A stretch of DNA of 64,000 nt from Thermodesulfobacteriota bacterium. GTDB taxonomy: Bacteria; Desulfobacterota_D; UBA1144; Nemesobacterales; UBA2774. The stretch is taken from contig JBFMCV010000002.1 in assembly GCA_040754335.1 (NCBI GenBank), forward strand, positions 434,001 through 498,000. Reading direction: 5' to 3'. The position numbers and the translations under genes are program-made. The notes beneath the pieces were generated by a model, which saw only the letters and a list, made by a program, of their open reading frames with translations, had not been told where the DNA came from and did no database searches. Of the stretch, positions 26,535 to 35,509 are shown one piece after another. Position 1 is the stretch's first letter; every line of letters starts with the position of its first letter.

Positions 26535-28484
26535 TCACCCGCCGTTATCGTACTTCTTTATTCCGAGCGCTTTCATGCGCGAGCGCAGCGTCGACGGGTT
26601 CATTCCCAGGAGCGACGCTGCGCCGCCCTCTCCGTAAATCCTGCCGTGGGCGGTGACGAGAGCCTTCAGTATGTTTTCCCTCTCCATGCTTTTCATCTCG
26701 TCGAGTGTGAGCACAGGCGCCCCGGTCCCGGCCTCTCCGGGGTTTCCGCCGTTCTGAGCCGCGGGCGGCGACATTTCCGGCAGGGCGCGATCGAGGTCGA
26801 GACGGTTCCCCCGGGATGTGATGACAGCCCTTTCAATCACGTTCTGGAGCTCCCTCACGTTCCCCGGCCACGAGTAGGACATGAGCCTCCTGATGCATTC
26901 GTCGGTCAGCGGCTCGAACTCCCGTCCCATCCTCCTCGCGAATTTTTCGGCGAACGCCTGCGCGAAAAGCCCTACGTCTTCGCCTCTTTCCCTGAGAGGC
27001 GGAAGATTTATCGGGAACACGTTGAGCCTGTAATATAAGTCTTCCCGGAACTCCCCTTTCCCGACGCTCTTCTTCAAATCGCGGTTCGTGGCCGCGAGCA
27101 CGCGCACATCCACTTTTTTCGTGCTCGAGCTCCCCACGGGCTCGAACTCCCCTTCCTGGAGCACGCGCAGGAGCTTCGCCTGGAGGTCGAGGGAAAGCTC
27201 TGCCACCTCGTCGAGGAATATAGTGCCGCCGTCGGCGAGGGTGAACCTGCCGTCGCGCTTCCGGGTCGCGCCCGTGAACGCGCCCGCTTCGTGCCCGAAG
27301 AATTCGCTCTCTATTAAATGCGCCGGGATCGCCGCGCAGTTGACCTTTATGAGCGGCCTCCCGCTCCTCCCGGAGAGCTCGTGTATCGTCCTCGCTATCA
27401 CTTCCTTCCCCGTGCCGGTCTCGCCGAGTATGAGCACCGTGCTCCCGGTCCCGGCGACCTGCCTGACGTCCCGCATGACTTCAGCCATCGGTGCGCTCCT
27501 GCCTATCACTTCGTCGAAGTTGCCCAGGTCCTTTATCTCCTCCTCCAGATATTTCGCTTCGTCCATGAGCGAGTGGATGCGCTTCGCGGCCTCTATGCGC
27601 TCGTTCACGTTCCTGAGTATGAGGGTGTAGAAGATTTTTTTGCCCGCCTCGTAAGCGGATATCGTCGCCTCAGCCGAGAATTTGCTTCCCGAATGCGTTA
27701 CGGCTTCGAGGCCGCCCGGTATCCATACGTACTTCCTTCCGTCGGGACGCATGTGGAGGTCCTTGATGATCTCTGCGAGCTTCACGCGGCTCTCCTTCGA
27801 GAGGAAACGCGTGAAGTCGTTGCCCGAGAGCGCTCCCGGTCCGAACCCGAACAGTTTTTCGGCGGCGGAATTCACGAGGTTGATCCTGAGCCCTGAGTCG
27901 AGCTCTATTATCGAGTCCATCGCCGAATCGAAGAGGCTCGAGAGCTTCATCTCGCGCTCTCTTATCGTGGCCTCGGCCCTGATCCTCGACAGCTCGGCCG
28001 CGGCCCTGTCGGCGAATATGTTGAATATGCCGAGCAGGCGCTCGTCCATGTGTATGGGGCGCGTGTCGAGCACGGAAAGGTAGCCGAGCGTCACGCCGTC
28101 GGAGTCCTTGAGCGGCGCGCCCATGAAGCTCACGGCCTTGAACGACTTGAGCGTGTCGCTCTCAGGGTATATGTCCATTACGTTGTCGGGATGGTGGACT
28201 AGCTCGTCGGCCATCACGACCTCCTCGCAAATGGACCCCGTGAAGTCGTACTCGTAGTCCTCGAGCCACTCTCCATTCATAAGGAAAGCGAGCGCCTTGA
28301 GCGTGCGCTTCTCCTTGTTGAGCACGGTGACCCACGCTCCTTCCGTCCCCAGCGCTTTCGAGAGGTTCTCGACGATCGAATAGAAAAACCTCTCGCCCGT
28401 CGCGGACGCCGTGCATTCCATCAGGCGGCGCAGCACCGTGTCTTCGTCTATCTCGCGCATGGATAACTGCGGCTCTGCGGTCAT
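26535..28484 (-). CDS. Sigma-54-dependent activator (GAF-PAS-AAA-Fis HTH)
   Basis: A 649-residue enhancer-binding protein. It has a GAF domain (about 20-165), a PAS domain (about 180-295), and the AAA+ domain (about 325-560) with Walker A GETGTGKE (354-361), the sigma-54 contact loop GAFTGA (401-406) and Walker B GGTIFLDEV (419-427). A C-terminal Fis-type helix-turn-helix follows (GGAASLLGMNPSTLRSRMKA). There is no receiver domain, so activity is probably set by a ligand through GAF/PAS. GGGGGT precedes the ATG by 7 bases. The three preceding genes (at 23850, 25280 and 25630) all have -24/-12-like promoters, so they are the likely local targets. Confidence 0.93.
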   Translation of the reverse strand: MTAEPQLSMREIDEDTVLRRLMECTASATGERFFYSIVENLSKALGTEGAWVTVLNKEKRTLKALAFLMNGEWLEDYEYDFTGSICEEVVMADELVHHPDNVMDIYPESDTLKSFKAVSFMGAPLKDSDGVTLGYLSVLDTRPIHMDERLLGIFNIFADRAAAELSRIRAEATIREREMKLSSLFDSAMDSIIELDSGLRINLVNSAAEKLFGFGPGALSGNDFTRFLSKESRVKLAEIIKDLHMRPDGRKYVWIPGGLEAVTHSGSKFSAEATISAYEAGKKIFYTLILRNVNERIEAAKRIHSLMDEAKYLEEEIKDLGNFDEVIGRSAPMAEVMRDVRQVAGTGSTVLILGETGTGKEVIARTIHELSGRSGRPLIKVNCAAIPAHLIESEFFGHEAGAFTGATRKRDGRFTLADGGTIFLDEVAELSLDLQAKLLRVLQEGEFEPVGSSSTKKVDVRVLAATNRDLKKSVGKGEFREDLYYRLNVFPINLPPLRERGEDVGLFAQAFAEKFARRMGREFEPLTDECIRRLMSYSWPGNVRELQNVIERAVITSRGNRLDLDRALPEMSPPAAQNGGNPGEAGTGAPVLTLDEMKSMERENILKALVTAHGRIYGEGGAASLLGMNPSTLRSRMKALGIKKYDNGG

Positions 28485-29049
28485 CGCTTTACCCCCGGTG
28501 TATGAATCATGAACCGGCCCGTACCTGCTGATCCCCTGAGGACTGTAAACGCTGCCGGTAACGTTCGCCGGTCAACGATAAAATTCTAACACAAATGATC
28601 GTCGGAAATAAAGGGGGTAGGGGAGGGTGCGAGATGCAGGATGCGGGATACAGGAGGAGGGATGGTGTTCTATGACCATTCGTCCTGAGGCGCAGAACCT
28701 GCGCACGTATACAAACCTTATGTCACCCCTTAGCTTAGCCAAATAATGGAGCCATAATAATACTTAACTGCGCGCCTGTCCTGAGCGAAGTCGAAGGATC
28801 GAAGGATGAGCGGATGCTGAAAGAAAAAATCCTCCCTCGCCCTCCTTTCTCTAAGGAAGGAGTTGAAAAAGCAAAAGACGAGATTCTGAAACGATCCTGA
28901 AACAAGTTCAGGACATGGTTCAGAATGACAACTTAAAAAAACTGGATTTCTCCCCCTGCTCTCGAAATGACAATAAAGCATGAGCCCGTTCACAACTGGA
29001 AGTGCTGAATAAATCTGGTAAAATCCTTGCGGAAGAGAAACACCCTGCC
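28485..29049. other. Intergenic region with repeats
   Basis: No gene is supported. It holds the upstream region of the activator gene, a short degenerate tandem (GATGCAGGATGCGGGATAC, about 28633-28651), a CCTGTCCTGAGCGAAGTCGA-type repeat (about 28775-28803), a CCCTCC/GGAAGGAG hairpin (about 28839-28861) and a TGAAACAAGTTCAGGACATG-type palindrome (about 28895-28925). Confidence 0.5.
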
Positions 29050-29436
29050 ATGAAGGACATCACGTGTAGAAAAGACGTCGAGCTCCTCGTAGAGAGGTTT
29101 TACGAGCGAATGATGGAGGACCCCGTCATCGGGTTCATATTCACCTACTACGCGAAGATCGACCTCAAGAGCCACCTTCCGGTGATTAGCGATTTCTGGG
29201 AGACGGTGCTGTTCCAGAACCCGGTCTATCAGGGAGGAGCGCAGGCGATGAACGTCCACGTAGACCTCCACAAGAAGGTCCCCTTCAAGAACCAGTACTT
29301 CACGAGATGGCTCTTCCTCTTCCACAGGACCGTGGACGAGCTCTTCCAAGGCCCGACCGCCGTCAAGGCGAAGGAGCGCTCCTCATCGATCGCCGAGCTC
29401 ATGAAGAAGAGGATGGGGGTACTACCCGACTGCTGA
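29050..29436 (+). CDS. Group III truncated haemoglobin
   Basis: A 128-residue globin from ATG 29050. A GTG at 29002 in the same frame would add 16 residues without a better ribosome-binding site. RKDVELLVERFYERMMEDP is the typical helix B region with its FY pair, ISDFWETVLF follows, and the proximal His should be one of those in NVHVDLHKKVPF. Group III truncated globins (Ctb-like) bind oxygen or nitric oxide in the cytoplasm. It is a single gene, not linked to a respiratory operon. Confidence 0.85.
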   Translation: MKDITCRKDVELLVERFYERMMEDPVIGFIFTYYAKIDLKSHLPVISDFWETVLFQNPVYQGGAQAMNVHVDLHKKVPFKNQYFTRWLFLFHRTVDELFQGPTAVKAKERSSSIAELMKKRMGVLPDC

Positions 29437-29588
29437 GCGGCGGGGCCGCCGCGGACATACGGGTGTGTAGTATTTCTTGGGAAAGTGGAAGAAAAACCCG
29501 TTCGTCCTGAGCCTGTCGAAGGATTGAACGGGTTATACAACAGAACAGCGGGACGCCGCGCAGCGGATCGTTAATCATTCCCAGGCTC

Positions 29589-30242
29589 TCACGTTCGGAA
29601 AACCTCGCGCACTTTTAAAAACAGGTAAGCGATCACCGTACCCTCGACGAGGCCGTCGATGAAACCCCACGCGGCCCAGGCGAGAGCGCCCGCGAGATTT
29701 TTGGGGAAATACATGTACGAATCCCGGAGCGGAAGGAGGAAGTCGGGAACCCCCAGCTTCGACCAGAAGTAAAACGCGAGCCACACGGGCCTCACTGTGA
29801 AATCGAAAGACACTATGCCCACGCCGTACGTCATGCACGTAAGCGCGAGGAGTACCGAAGCAACGCCGAGCGCGATGCCTGCCGCAACGCCGAAAGATAA
29901 CGCCTTCCTGACGATGCTTCCGCCCTTGCCCCGGTTGATAGCGTTATATATGAGCGCTATGACTAAGCCGCTCGCGAATCCGTCGGCGAATGAGACCGCC
30001 GCGCAGAAGATTACGTGCAGCGGAGTTACCGGGAGCCCGGTCTCCGCGTAGAACGCGAGGCCGCTCACGCTGTCTCCGAACCCGAGCGCGTTCGCGGCTA
30101 GGAACAGCGCGCCCGAGAGAATCCTGAAATCGAGCTCCACCCAGGCGAACCTGTAGCCTATCATCACGGACGCTACGATAAGTATGAGCGATACGAGCGT
30201 CCATAATATTCCCGCATAAAATCCGAACCTGACTGCGTTCAT
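29589..30242 (-). CDS. Integral membrane protein, unrecognised
   Basis: A 217-residue protein with five or six hydrophobic segments (about 8-30, 45-62, 78-100, 115-140, 175-205) and few charged loops. FGDSVSGLAFYAETGLPVTP and AWAAWGFIDGLVEGTVIAY are distinctive but match no family I know. No ribosome-binding site is clear. A long perfect inverted repeat lies directly before the start codon, in what would be the leader. Function unknown. Confidence 0.65.
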   Translation of the reverse strand: MNAVRFGFYAGILWTLVSLILIVASVMIGYRFAWVELDFRILSGALFLAANALGFGDSVSGLAFYAETGLPVTPLHVIFCAAVSFADGFASGLVIALIYNAINRGKGGSIVRKALSFGVAAGIALGVASVLLALTCMTYGVGIVSFDFTVRPVWLAFYFWSKLGVPDFLLPLRDSYMYFPKNLAGALAWAAWGFIDGLVEGTVIAYLFLKVREVFRT

Positions 30243-30250
30243 AGTGGGAA

Positions 30251-30284
30251 CATCTTACACCAGCGGAGGGGGAGGTGTAAGATG
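30251..30284. promoter_or_regulatory. Inverted repeat next to the membrane-protein start
   Basis: CATCTTACACC (30251-30261) and GGTGTAAGATG (30274-30284) are perfect 11-bp complements around a 12-base loop, 8 bases before the start codon of the gene that ends at 30242. It may be an operator or a leader hairpin that hides the ribosome-binding region. It does not belong to the dispersed repeat families. Confidence 0.5.
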
Positions 30285-30418
30285 GTCCTGCGGGAGTCAC
30301 GCAACAGATCGCCAGCACTCCGTAAGAGCCGGGCTCTCAGCGTATGTTCATGAAATTCATCCTTGTGCGTTACCATCGGTTATTCTATTAATTAATAGAC
30401 CACGGATCGGAGGATGGC

Positions 30419-31465
30419 ATGCGAAATGGAAGACTAATTGGTATAGCGCTTTTACTGGCGCTCTCGTTCGGAATAGCGGGAGGATGCAATAACGGAGGGG
30501 GAGGAGGCTTCGGTGAAGAGCCCCCGCCCCAAAAACCGCCTTTCGATCTCGAAACGGCGATCGACCTCGGCGAGCTGAGCCTGGTAGCCTACAATCAGCT
30601 GCAAGAGTGCATAGATTCAGGAAAGGACGCGATAACAGTTCCTTCTCCCTGGACGCTCCGGGAGGTAATTTACGAATCCGTCGATACCACTTTTAACAGC
30701 ACATGCAAGGATGACTTCGGCGTCGTACCCATGGCGTTCATAGCGACCGAGGGCAGCGGCATATACCTCGCCTTCAGGGGTACGTCAAATCCCTCGGACG
30801 CTCTTTCGGACGCTCTCGCCCTGCAGACGGATTATTTCTATATCGACAACGGCGGCAGGGTATCCCAGGGGTTTCTCGATACGTACGAGGGCACGGGCGA
30901 CAACCCCGTCGAGCAGGACATTCTCGCTGTGCTCGACAACCTCGTAATGACGGGTGGCTACGACACGTTGTACATTACGGGACACAGCCTCGGGGGAGCG
31001 CTGGCGGTGCTCGCTTTCCCCGATCTCTCGCAGAAGGTTTCGATAGAGAACGTGTTAATGTACAACTTCGCCGGGCCCGCGGTGGGGAACAGTGATTTCG
31101 TAAGCGCGTACGAGGATGAATACGGCACTAACCGCGTGAGCTGGCGGATCGTCAACACGAACGACGTCGTGCCCAAGCTTCCTCCGCTCGGTCTCGACTG
31201 CCCCGATTTCTCGTACTTCCACGTGAGCGGTGAGTACCAGATAGAGTTCGGCGTGCCGCTGCCCGCGCTCCCCGATTTCAGCGCGGACAAATGCAATCTT
31301 ATCTCGATAGGCGCAGATCTCCTGACATACGGTCTCAACAATCAGGACGGCATAATCAAGGACCACAGCATGTGCACTTATTTTATGACTCTCTGCGAGC
31401 AGGGGTCCGACCCTTCGACGTGCGCCGAAAAGGCCATCGGGTGCGGCGGGGAAGAGAGCCCGTAA
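30419..31465 (+). CDS. Class 3 lipase, lipoprotein
   Basis: A 348-residue protein with a lipoprotein signal (lipobox IAGGC, lipidated Cys23) and a Gly-rich spacer. The rest is a class 3 alpha/beta-hydrolase: the oxyanion-side FRGTSNPSD, the nucleophile elbow GHSLGGA with Ser190, a probable catalytic Asp in NTNDVVPKLPP and His in KDHSMCTYF near the C-terminus. Four or more cysteines after residue 250 may form disulfides. It is expected to hydrolyse acylglycerols or other esters at the cell envelope. GGAGG precedes the ATG. No foldase gene adjoins it. Confidence 0.9.
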   Translation: MRNGRLIGIALLLALSFGIAGGCNNGGGGGFGEEPPPQKPPFDLETAIDLGELSLVAYNQLQECIDSGKDAITVPSPWTLREVIYESVDTTFNSTCKDDFGVVPMAFIATEGSGIYLAFRGTSNPSDALSDALALQTDYFYIDNGGRVSQGFLDTYEGTGDNPVEQDILAVLDNLVMTGGYDTLYITGHSLGGALAVLAFPDLSQKVSIENVLMYNFAGPAVGNSDFVSAYEDEYGTNRVSWRIVNTNDVVPKLPPLGLDCPDFSYFHVSGEYQIEFGVPLPALPDFSADKCNLISIGADLLTYGLNNQDGIIKDHSMCTYFMTLCEQGSDPSTCAEKAIGCGGEESP

Positions 31466-31972
31466 TGTGGGGTCGGCGCGGCTCCGCCGCTGGCTCGTCA
31501 CTATCTGTCTGAGATTGCCGCGCTGCGCTCGCAATGACAATAAATACAAATCCACCCTGTCCCTCCTTTACAAAAGGAGGGAATTTAAAGCAGAGAATTT
31601 TGTTTTCCCCCTTTCGTAAAGGGGAACAATTCCGAACGAGCGAGGAATTGGTCAGAGTTGAATGATGGCAAATGAGCCCTTTATTCCAACGACTCTGTTA
31701 TTAACGCCAAATGCAGGGGGATTTAATATTTCCATCCTTCGCCCGGCAAGCAAGACGAACGGGTTTCTATCGCGGCTGGAAGCCGCTCCTACGAGGCGGC
31801 TTGTCAATTCGTCTGTACCTGCAATATTCATATTTACTCCGGTGCCTGGCTGTACTATAATAGGAGCTAATTCAGTGCGGATTACGGCTTTTGCAGGATC
31901 GGCCGATCGATTCGTATAGCCGGCAAGTCCCCTAAGCCCATTTAATTTAATACATTAAGGAGGAGTAGGGAA
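31466..31972. other. Intergenic repeat region
   Basis: No gene is supported. It contains a TGAGATTGCCGCGCTGCGCTC-type repeat end (about 31510-31535), a paired hairpin repeat (31550-31625) split by an invading element (31625-31714), a REP-like unit (31769-31793) and a good -10 box (TATAAT at about 31856-31861) with TTTACT 17 bases upstream, which could serve the next gene. Confidence 0.55.
31625..31714 (-). repeat. Hairpin-invading element, copy 8
   Basis: Follows CCCCCTTTCGTAAAGGGG and is followed by AGGGGGATTT of the same host repeat. In its own orientation it begins GCATTTGGCGTTAATAACAG and ends with CAATTCC-TCGCTCGTTC-GGAATTG. Confidence 0.8.
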
Positions 31973-32503
31973 ATGAGAAGATGTACGGAATCCGTGGTCT
32001 GCTTGTGTGCGTTGTTCGTTCTCGTTTTTGCTGTACACCCACGCCAGGCGACAGCCGGGCCTCCTGTATCGGGCTGTTCGATCGGGATAACGAAAGAGGC
32101 GATACCGCCCGTCGATCTGTCATTCAATTTTCTTACGGAATCTACTGCGGACCCGGACCATGAATTTTCCCTGCCCGCCGGAACCTCTACGAATGAGTTT
32201 TTGGTAGTCGGCGAGACGGTTGTCATCACCGAGCTGCCTCTCGAGGGATGGCAGCTGATCGATGTCGAATGCGAAGACGGGGGCCCCGGCATCAGTGTAT
32301 CCGTGGATGAGGAAAACAGGGTCGTGGCGAGCTGTTCGTCTCAAGGTTTCTCCGCATGTACCTTTACCAACCAGGCGCTGCCGAACATTCCGACGCTCTC
32401 CGAGTGGGGCATGATCGCGGCGGCAGCGGGGTTGATGCTCATTGGAATATTCTTCACGGTGAGACGACTGCGAGCAAGTAAGGAGTCGGACGCCATTGGC
32501 TGA
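31973..32503 (+). CDS. IPTL-CTERM surface protein
   Basis: A 176-residue exported protein. It has a signal peptide (about 1-28), one small beta domain (about 33-125; ITKEAIP, FSLPAGTSTN, VVITELPLEGWQLIDVEC) of the kind repeated in SpaA/prealbumin-like surface proteins, and the C-terminal sorting signal NIPTLSEWGM followed by a membrane helix and RRLR. IPTL-CTERM tails are read by an exosortase-type enzyme, so the protein is expected to be processed at the outer surface. A strong AAGGAGGAG site precedes the ATG. The last ~13 codons are supplied by a repeat: bases 32461-32497 match the hairpin end of the invading element. Confidence 0.85.
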   Translation: MRRCTESVVCLCALFVLVFAVHPRQATAGPPVSGCSIGITKEAIPPVDLSFNFLTESTADPDHEFSLPAGTSTNEFLVVGETVVITELPLEGWQLIDVECEDGGPGISVSVDEENRVVASCSSQGFSACTFTNQALPNIPTLSEWGMIAAAAGLMLIGIFFTVRRLRASKESDAIG

Positions 32504-32505
32504 TT
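32461..32505 (-). repeat. Hairpin-invading element, partial copy at a gene end
   Basis: ACGACTGCGAGCAAGTAAGG followed by AGTCGGACGCCATTGG matches the terminal hairpin and the conserved GGCGTC part of the element as seen in copy 6 (26248-26340). It forms the 3' end and stop codon of the IPTL-CTERM gene. How far it extends to the right is unclear. Confidence 0.55.
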
Positions 32506-32785
32506 GCGGAAGAGGGAATTGCACTATGCGACGCGGGAGCGGAAACAATAAGAGAAGGGCAGCTGCTGTCTGATGCGAGATAATGTCCTGTAACCCGTTC
32601 ATACTTCGACACGCTCAGTACGAACGGGTTTTTCTTTTTTGCTGTCATGCTGAACTCGTTTCAGCATCTCGTCGTTTCTTTTTTTGATTTAAAGGTATGG
32701 ATTCCCGATACAAGAGAGGGGAATCAAAAGACAAATAACTGTAGGAGCGGCTTCCAGCCGCGATACTCTTTTTTGTCATGCTGAA

Positions 32786-32876
32786 CTACGGTTCTGAACA
32801 GGTGCAAGAACCGGACGCCATAGTAAGAATGCAACGTAGAGATTGCTCCTCGGATATAATTTGTTAATCCAAAATA
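32786..32876 (-). repeat. Hairpin-invading element, copy 9
   Basis: Lies exactly between GTCATGCTGAA (32775-32785) and TTCAGCATCTCG (32877-32888), the two arms of a host palindrome present empty at 5167-5190. It aligns well with the copy at 45538-45627, including the TATGGCGTCCGGTTCTTG core. Confidence 0.85.
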
Positions 32877-32929
32877 TTCAGCATCTCGTCTTTTCTTGCA
32901 TTATTAAGGAAATATCACCCCCATCCTAA

Positions 32930-33020
32930 CTATTTGGCTCAGGCATCGTCGAGCCAGCAGTTTAGATGCTTCGTTGCTCTTGTTGCGAGAGCGACCTACT
33001 TCTCGCTCGCTCGAAGCAGT
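32930..33020 (+). repeat. Hairpin-invading element, copy 10
   Basis: Starts TATTTGGCTCAGGCATCGTC and ends with the hairpin CTACTTC-TCGCTCGCTC-GAAGCAG. The host flanks are CACCCCCATCC and CCCCCTCAAGGGGG. Confidence 0.75.
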
Positions 33021-33249
33021 TCCCCCTCAAGGGGGAAGGAATTATAAATAAAGGGCAAATGGGTGCACAGATAAACCAATTTCTTAAGTACTCAGCTTAA
33101 ATTCCGGCCGGAATGCCTATAAAATAAACCCGCTATGTATAGAATATAGGCAATTTCACCATCCCTTCACAATTCTTTTGCAACTGCTAATAACTGTAAA
33201 GTCTGGGAATCTAATAAAAATCGCCGAAAAAACCCTTTATTTTCAACAT

Positions 33250-33265
33250 TGGCACGAAAATTGCC
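33250..33265 (+). promoter_or_regulatory. Consensus sigma-54 promoter
   Basis: TGGCAC-GAAAA-TTGC (33250-33264) matches the -24/-12 consensus fully, with the GG and GC 10 bases apart. It faces the 33395 gene and the ATP-grasp/Anbu cluster, with a leader of about 120 bases. Confidence 0.75.
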
Positions 33266-33394
33266 TATTATAAATACGTGCGTGTTTGGGTTAAAATATA
33301 CGCAAATGCGTACGGTAATGAGGAGCTTTAGCGGGTTAAAAGGGGGGACGGGTCGGAAAGCATCTGAAAAAACTCTATGGAGGAGGAAAGGACG

Positions 33395-33787
33395 ATGGAC
33401 AACGACAGCGCGGCAAACTCGATAAAGGCAGCATTCAACCTGGGAGTGTGGATGAGGCAGAACGAGCCCGGAAAGGACGTCTTCGAAGCCGGGCGCTCTC
33501 TCAGGGAAATCATTCATATGAACCTCCGTCAGCCGGAGGAAGGGCAATACCCGAAGGACGTGATCGAGGCGAACGTGAGCTACCTCACGGACATATCGCT
33601 CCTGGGCTTCCTGATGTCGGGCGTATGTTCGTACGACCCCGAGATAAAGGAAAAGATACCGTACCTCATCGAGAAGAAGCTGGTAAGCGGGAGCTTCGCC
33701 GACTCGCCCGGCGATTACAGCGGGTCCGTTTCGGAGAAAGAGGACGGCGATTTTTACGCGAGGCCCAAAGCAGTGGGAATGAATTGA
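33395..33787 (+). CDS. Hypothetical protein heading the Anbu cluster
   Basis: A 130-residue soluble protein. ATG 33395 is chosen because AGGAGG lies 8-10 bases upstream; ATG 33377 in frame lies before that site. The protein is mostly helical and acidic, with KAAFNLGVWMRQNEPGKDVF, REIIHMNLRQPEE and SYLTDISLLGFLMSGVCSYD as its main segments. No family is recognised and no catalytic motif is seen. It is 280 bases upstream of the ATP-grasp gene and shares the sigma-54 promoter side, so a role in the same system is possible but unproven. Confidence 0.65.
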   Translation: MDNDSAANSIKAAFNLGVWMRQNEPGKDVFEAGRSLREIIHMNLRQPEEGQYPKDVIEANVSYLTDISLLGFLMSGVCSYDPEIKEKIPYLIEKKLVSGSFADSPGDYSGSVSEKEDGDFYARPKAVGMN

Positions 33788-34075
33788 CTCCAATGACGAA
33801 TATAATCTCATTTCTTCATACCTCCTTATGTAGCCGGAGGCGGGAATATGCGGGTGTTCCCGTCTCCGGGTGTTTTATGCGGCCGGGAAACTCACGCGGG
33901 CCGCTCCGGACTATTAATCAGACACACCTTTAGCCTATCCCCGGGCCATCCCCCCTGTCTCTCTTGGCCCGGGGAAAATTAAAAGAAACCGGGGACGGCC
34001 GGATGCGGCCGGCGGCGGGTTGAGAGAAGCAAAAATGAGAGGATGACGAGAAAATGTTAGACTAGAGGTATGGTC

Positions 34076-35509
34076 ATGTATTACAAGGACTATGACACAG
34101 AAGGTTTTTTCGACGAGTACTTCCACGCGGACGGGAGTCCGAGGGAAGGCGCGTCGGTGCTGCTCAAGAGGCTCGAGCAGCTCCCCGGAGGCGAGCTGCT
34201 GAGGCGGCAGAAGGCGACAGAGGCTCGGCTCTTCCAGATGGGGGTAACTTTCACTGTCTACGGCGAGGAGGAGGGGACCGAGAGGATATTCCCGTTCGAC
34301 ATTATCCCCAGGGTCATAGAGGCCCGCGAGTGGGAGGCGCTGGAGAAGGGGCTCAAACAGAGGATATACGCGCTCAACCTGTTCATAGACGACATCTACA
34401 ACGAAAAGAAAATACTGAAAGACGGCGTGCTGCCGGAAGATCTCTTAAAGACCAGCAAGTGCTACAGGCCGCAGTGCGAAGGTTTCAGGCCGCCCCGCGG
34501 CATCTGGTGCCATATCTCGGGAACGGACCTCGTGAGGGGAGGGGACGGCGTATATTACGTGCTCGAGGACAACCTCAGGTGCCCTTCCGGCGTCTCGTAC
34601 GTTCTCGAGAACAGGGAGGTGCTCAAGCGCACGTTCCCCCGCATATTCGAGGACTTGAAGATCAGGCCCGTCGACGACTACCCCTACAGGCTTCGTGAGA
34701 TGCTCCAGTACATGGCGCCCGGGGGGCTGCAGTCTCCGACCGTGGTCCTGCTCACGCCGGGTATATGTAACTCCGCATATTTCGAGCACTCGTTCCTCGC
34801 ACAGCAGATGGGCATAGAGCTCGTCGAAGGGGGCGACCTCGTCGTCACTGACGGCTGCGTCTACATGAAGACGACCAAGGGGCTCCAGAAGGTGGACGTC
34901 ATATACAGGCGCATCGACGACGACTTCATAGACCCGCTAGCGTTCAGGGAAGACTCGCTCCTGGGCGTGCCGGGGATAATGGACGTGTACAAGTCAGGCC
35001 GCGTGGCGTTAGTCAACGCCATAGGGACCGGCATTGCGGACGACAAGATAATCTACGCGTACGTGCCCAAGATAATAAAATACTACACGGGGGAGGATCC
35101 GATCCTGCCGAACGTCCCGACATACGTGTGCTGGGAGGAACTCGACAGGAAATACGTTCTGGAGAACCTGGAAAGCCTTGTAGTCAAGCCCGCCAACGAA
35201 TCGGGCGGGTACGGGATAATGATAGGGCCCAAGGCGAGCGCAAGCGTGAGGGAGGAGTTCCGCGTCAAGATACTTAAAGACCCGCGCAACTACATCGCGC
35301 AGCCGACGGTGTCGCTATCGAGAGTCCCGATACTGGCGGGCGAGCGTTTCGAGGGCAGGCACGTGGATTTCAGACCCTATACGCTCTACGGCGAGGACAT
35401 ATACGTCATGCCCGGAGGGCTCACCAGGGTCGCGCTCAAGAAGGGTTCACTGGTGGTAAACTCGTCTCAGGGGGGCGGGAGCAAGGACACGTGGGTGCTC
35501 AGGGACTGA
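34076..35509 (+). CDS. Circularly permuted ATP-grasp protein (DUF404/407, COG2308)
   Basis: A 477-residue protein of the circularly permuted type-2 ATP-grasp family. Recognisable parts are [20 protein letters not shown] at the N-terminus, [51 protein letters not shown] and the nucleotide-binding [17 protein letters not shown], ending with [16 protein letters not shown] 34076 is preferred over 34070 because AGAGGT ends right before 34070. Comparative work (Iyer, Aravind and colleagues) assigned these proteins to putative peptide- or amide-ligating systems with alpha-E, transglutaminase-like and Anbu partners, all three of which follow here. Confidence 0.92.
   Translation: MYYKDYDTEGFFDEYFHADGSPREGASVLLKRLEQLPGGELLRRQKATEARLFQMGVTFTVYGEEEGTERIFPFDIIPRVIEAREWEALEKGLKQRIYALNLFIDDIYNEKKILKDGVLPEDLLKTSKCYRPQCEGFRPPRGIWCHISGTDLVRGGDGVYYVLEDNLRCPSGVSYVLENREVLKRTFPRIFEDLKIRPVDDYPYRLREMLQYMAPGGLQSPTVVLLTPGICNSAYFEHSFLAQQMGIELVEGGDLVVTDGCVYMKTTKGLQKVDVIYRRIDDDFIDPLAFREDSLLGVPGIMDVYKSGRVALVNAIGTGIADDKIIYAYVPKIIKYYTGEDPILPNVPTYVCWEELDRKYVLENLESLVVKPANESGGYGIMIGPKASASVREEFRVKILKDPRNYIAQPTVSLSRVPILAGERFEGRHVDFRPYTLYGEDIYVMPGGLTRVALKKGSLVVNSSQGGGSKDTWVLRD

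Larger units (their letters stand above)
32504..33394. other. Intergenic repeat cluster and sigma-54 promoter
   Basis: No gene is supported up to 33395. In order it holds a CCGTTCATACTTCGACACGC-type repeat (about 32589-32628), a TGCTGAA/TTCAGCA palindrome (about 32645-32672), a CCCGATA...GGGGAATC remnant, a REP (32741-32763), two invading elements (32786-32876, 32930-33020), a CCCCCTCAAGGGGG hairpin end, an ATAGGCAATTT/AAATTGCCTAT distant inverted repeat (33145-33155 and 33257-33268) and the sigma-54 promoter (33250-33265). Confidence 0.6.

Noticed and set aside
32884-33390. Minus-strand open frame at 33167-33811 as a gene
   Set aside because: It covers the sigma-54 promoter and the plus-strand 33395 gene in the antisense direction and has no protein-like pattern.
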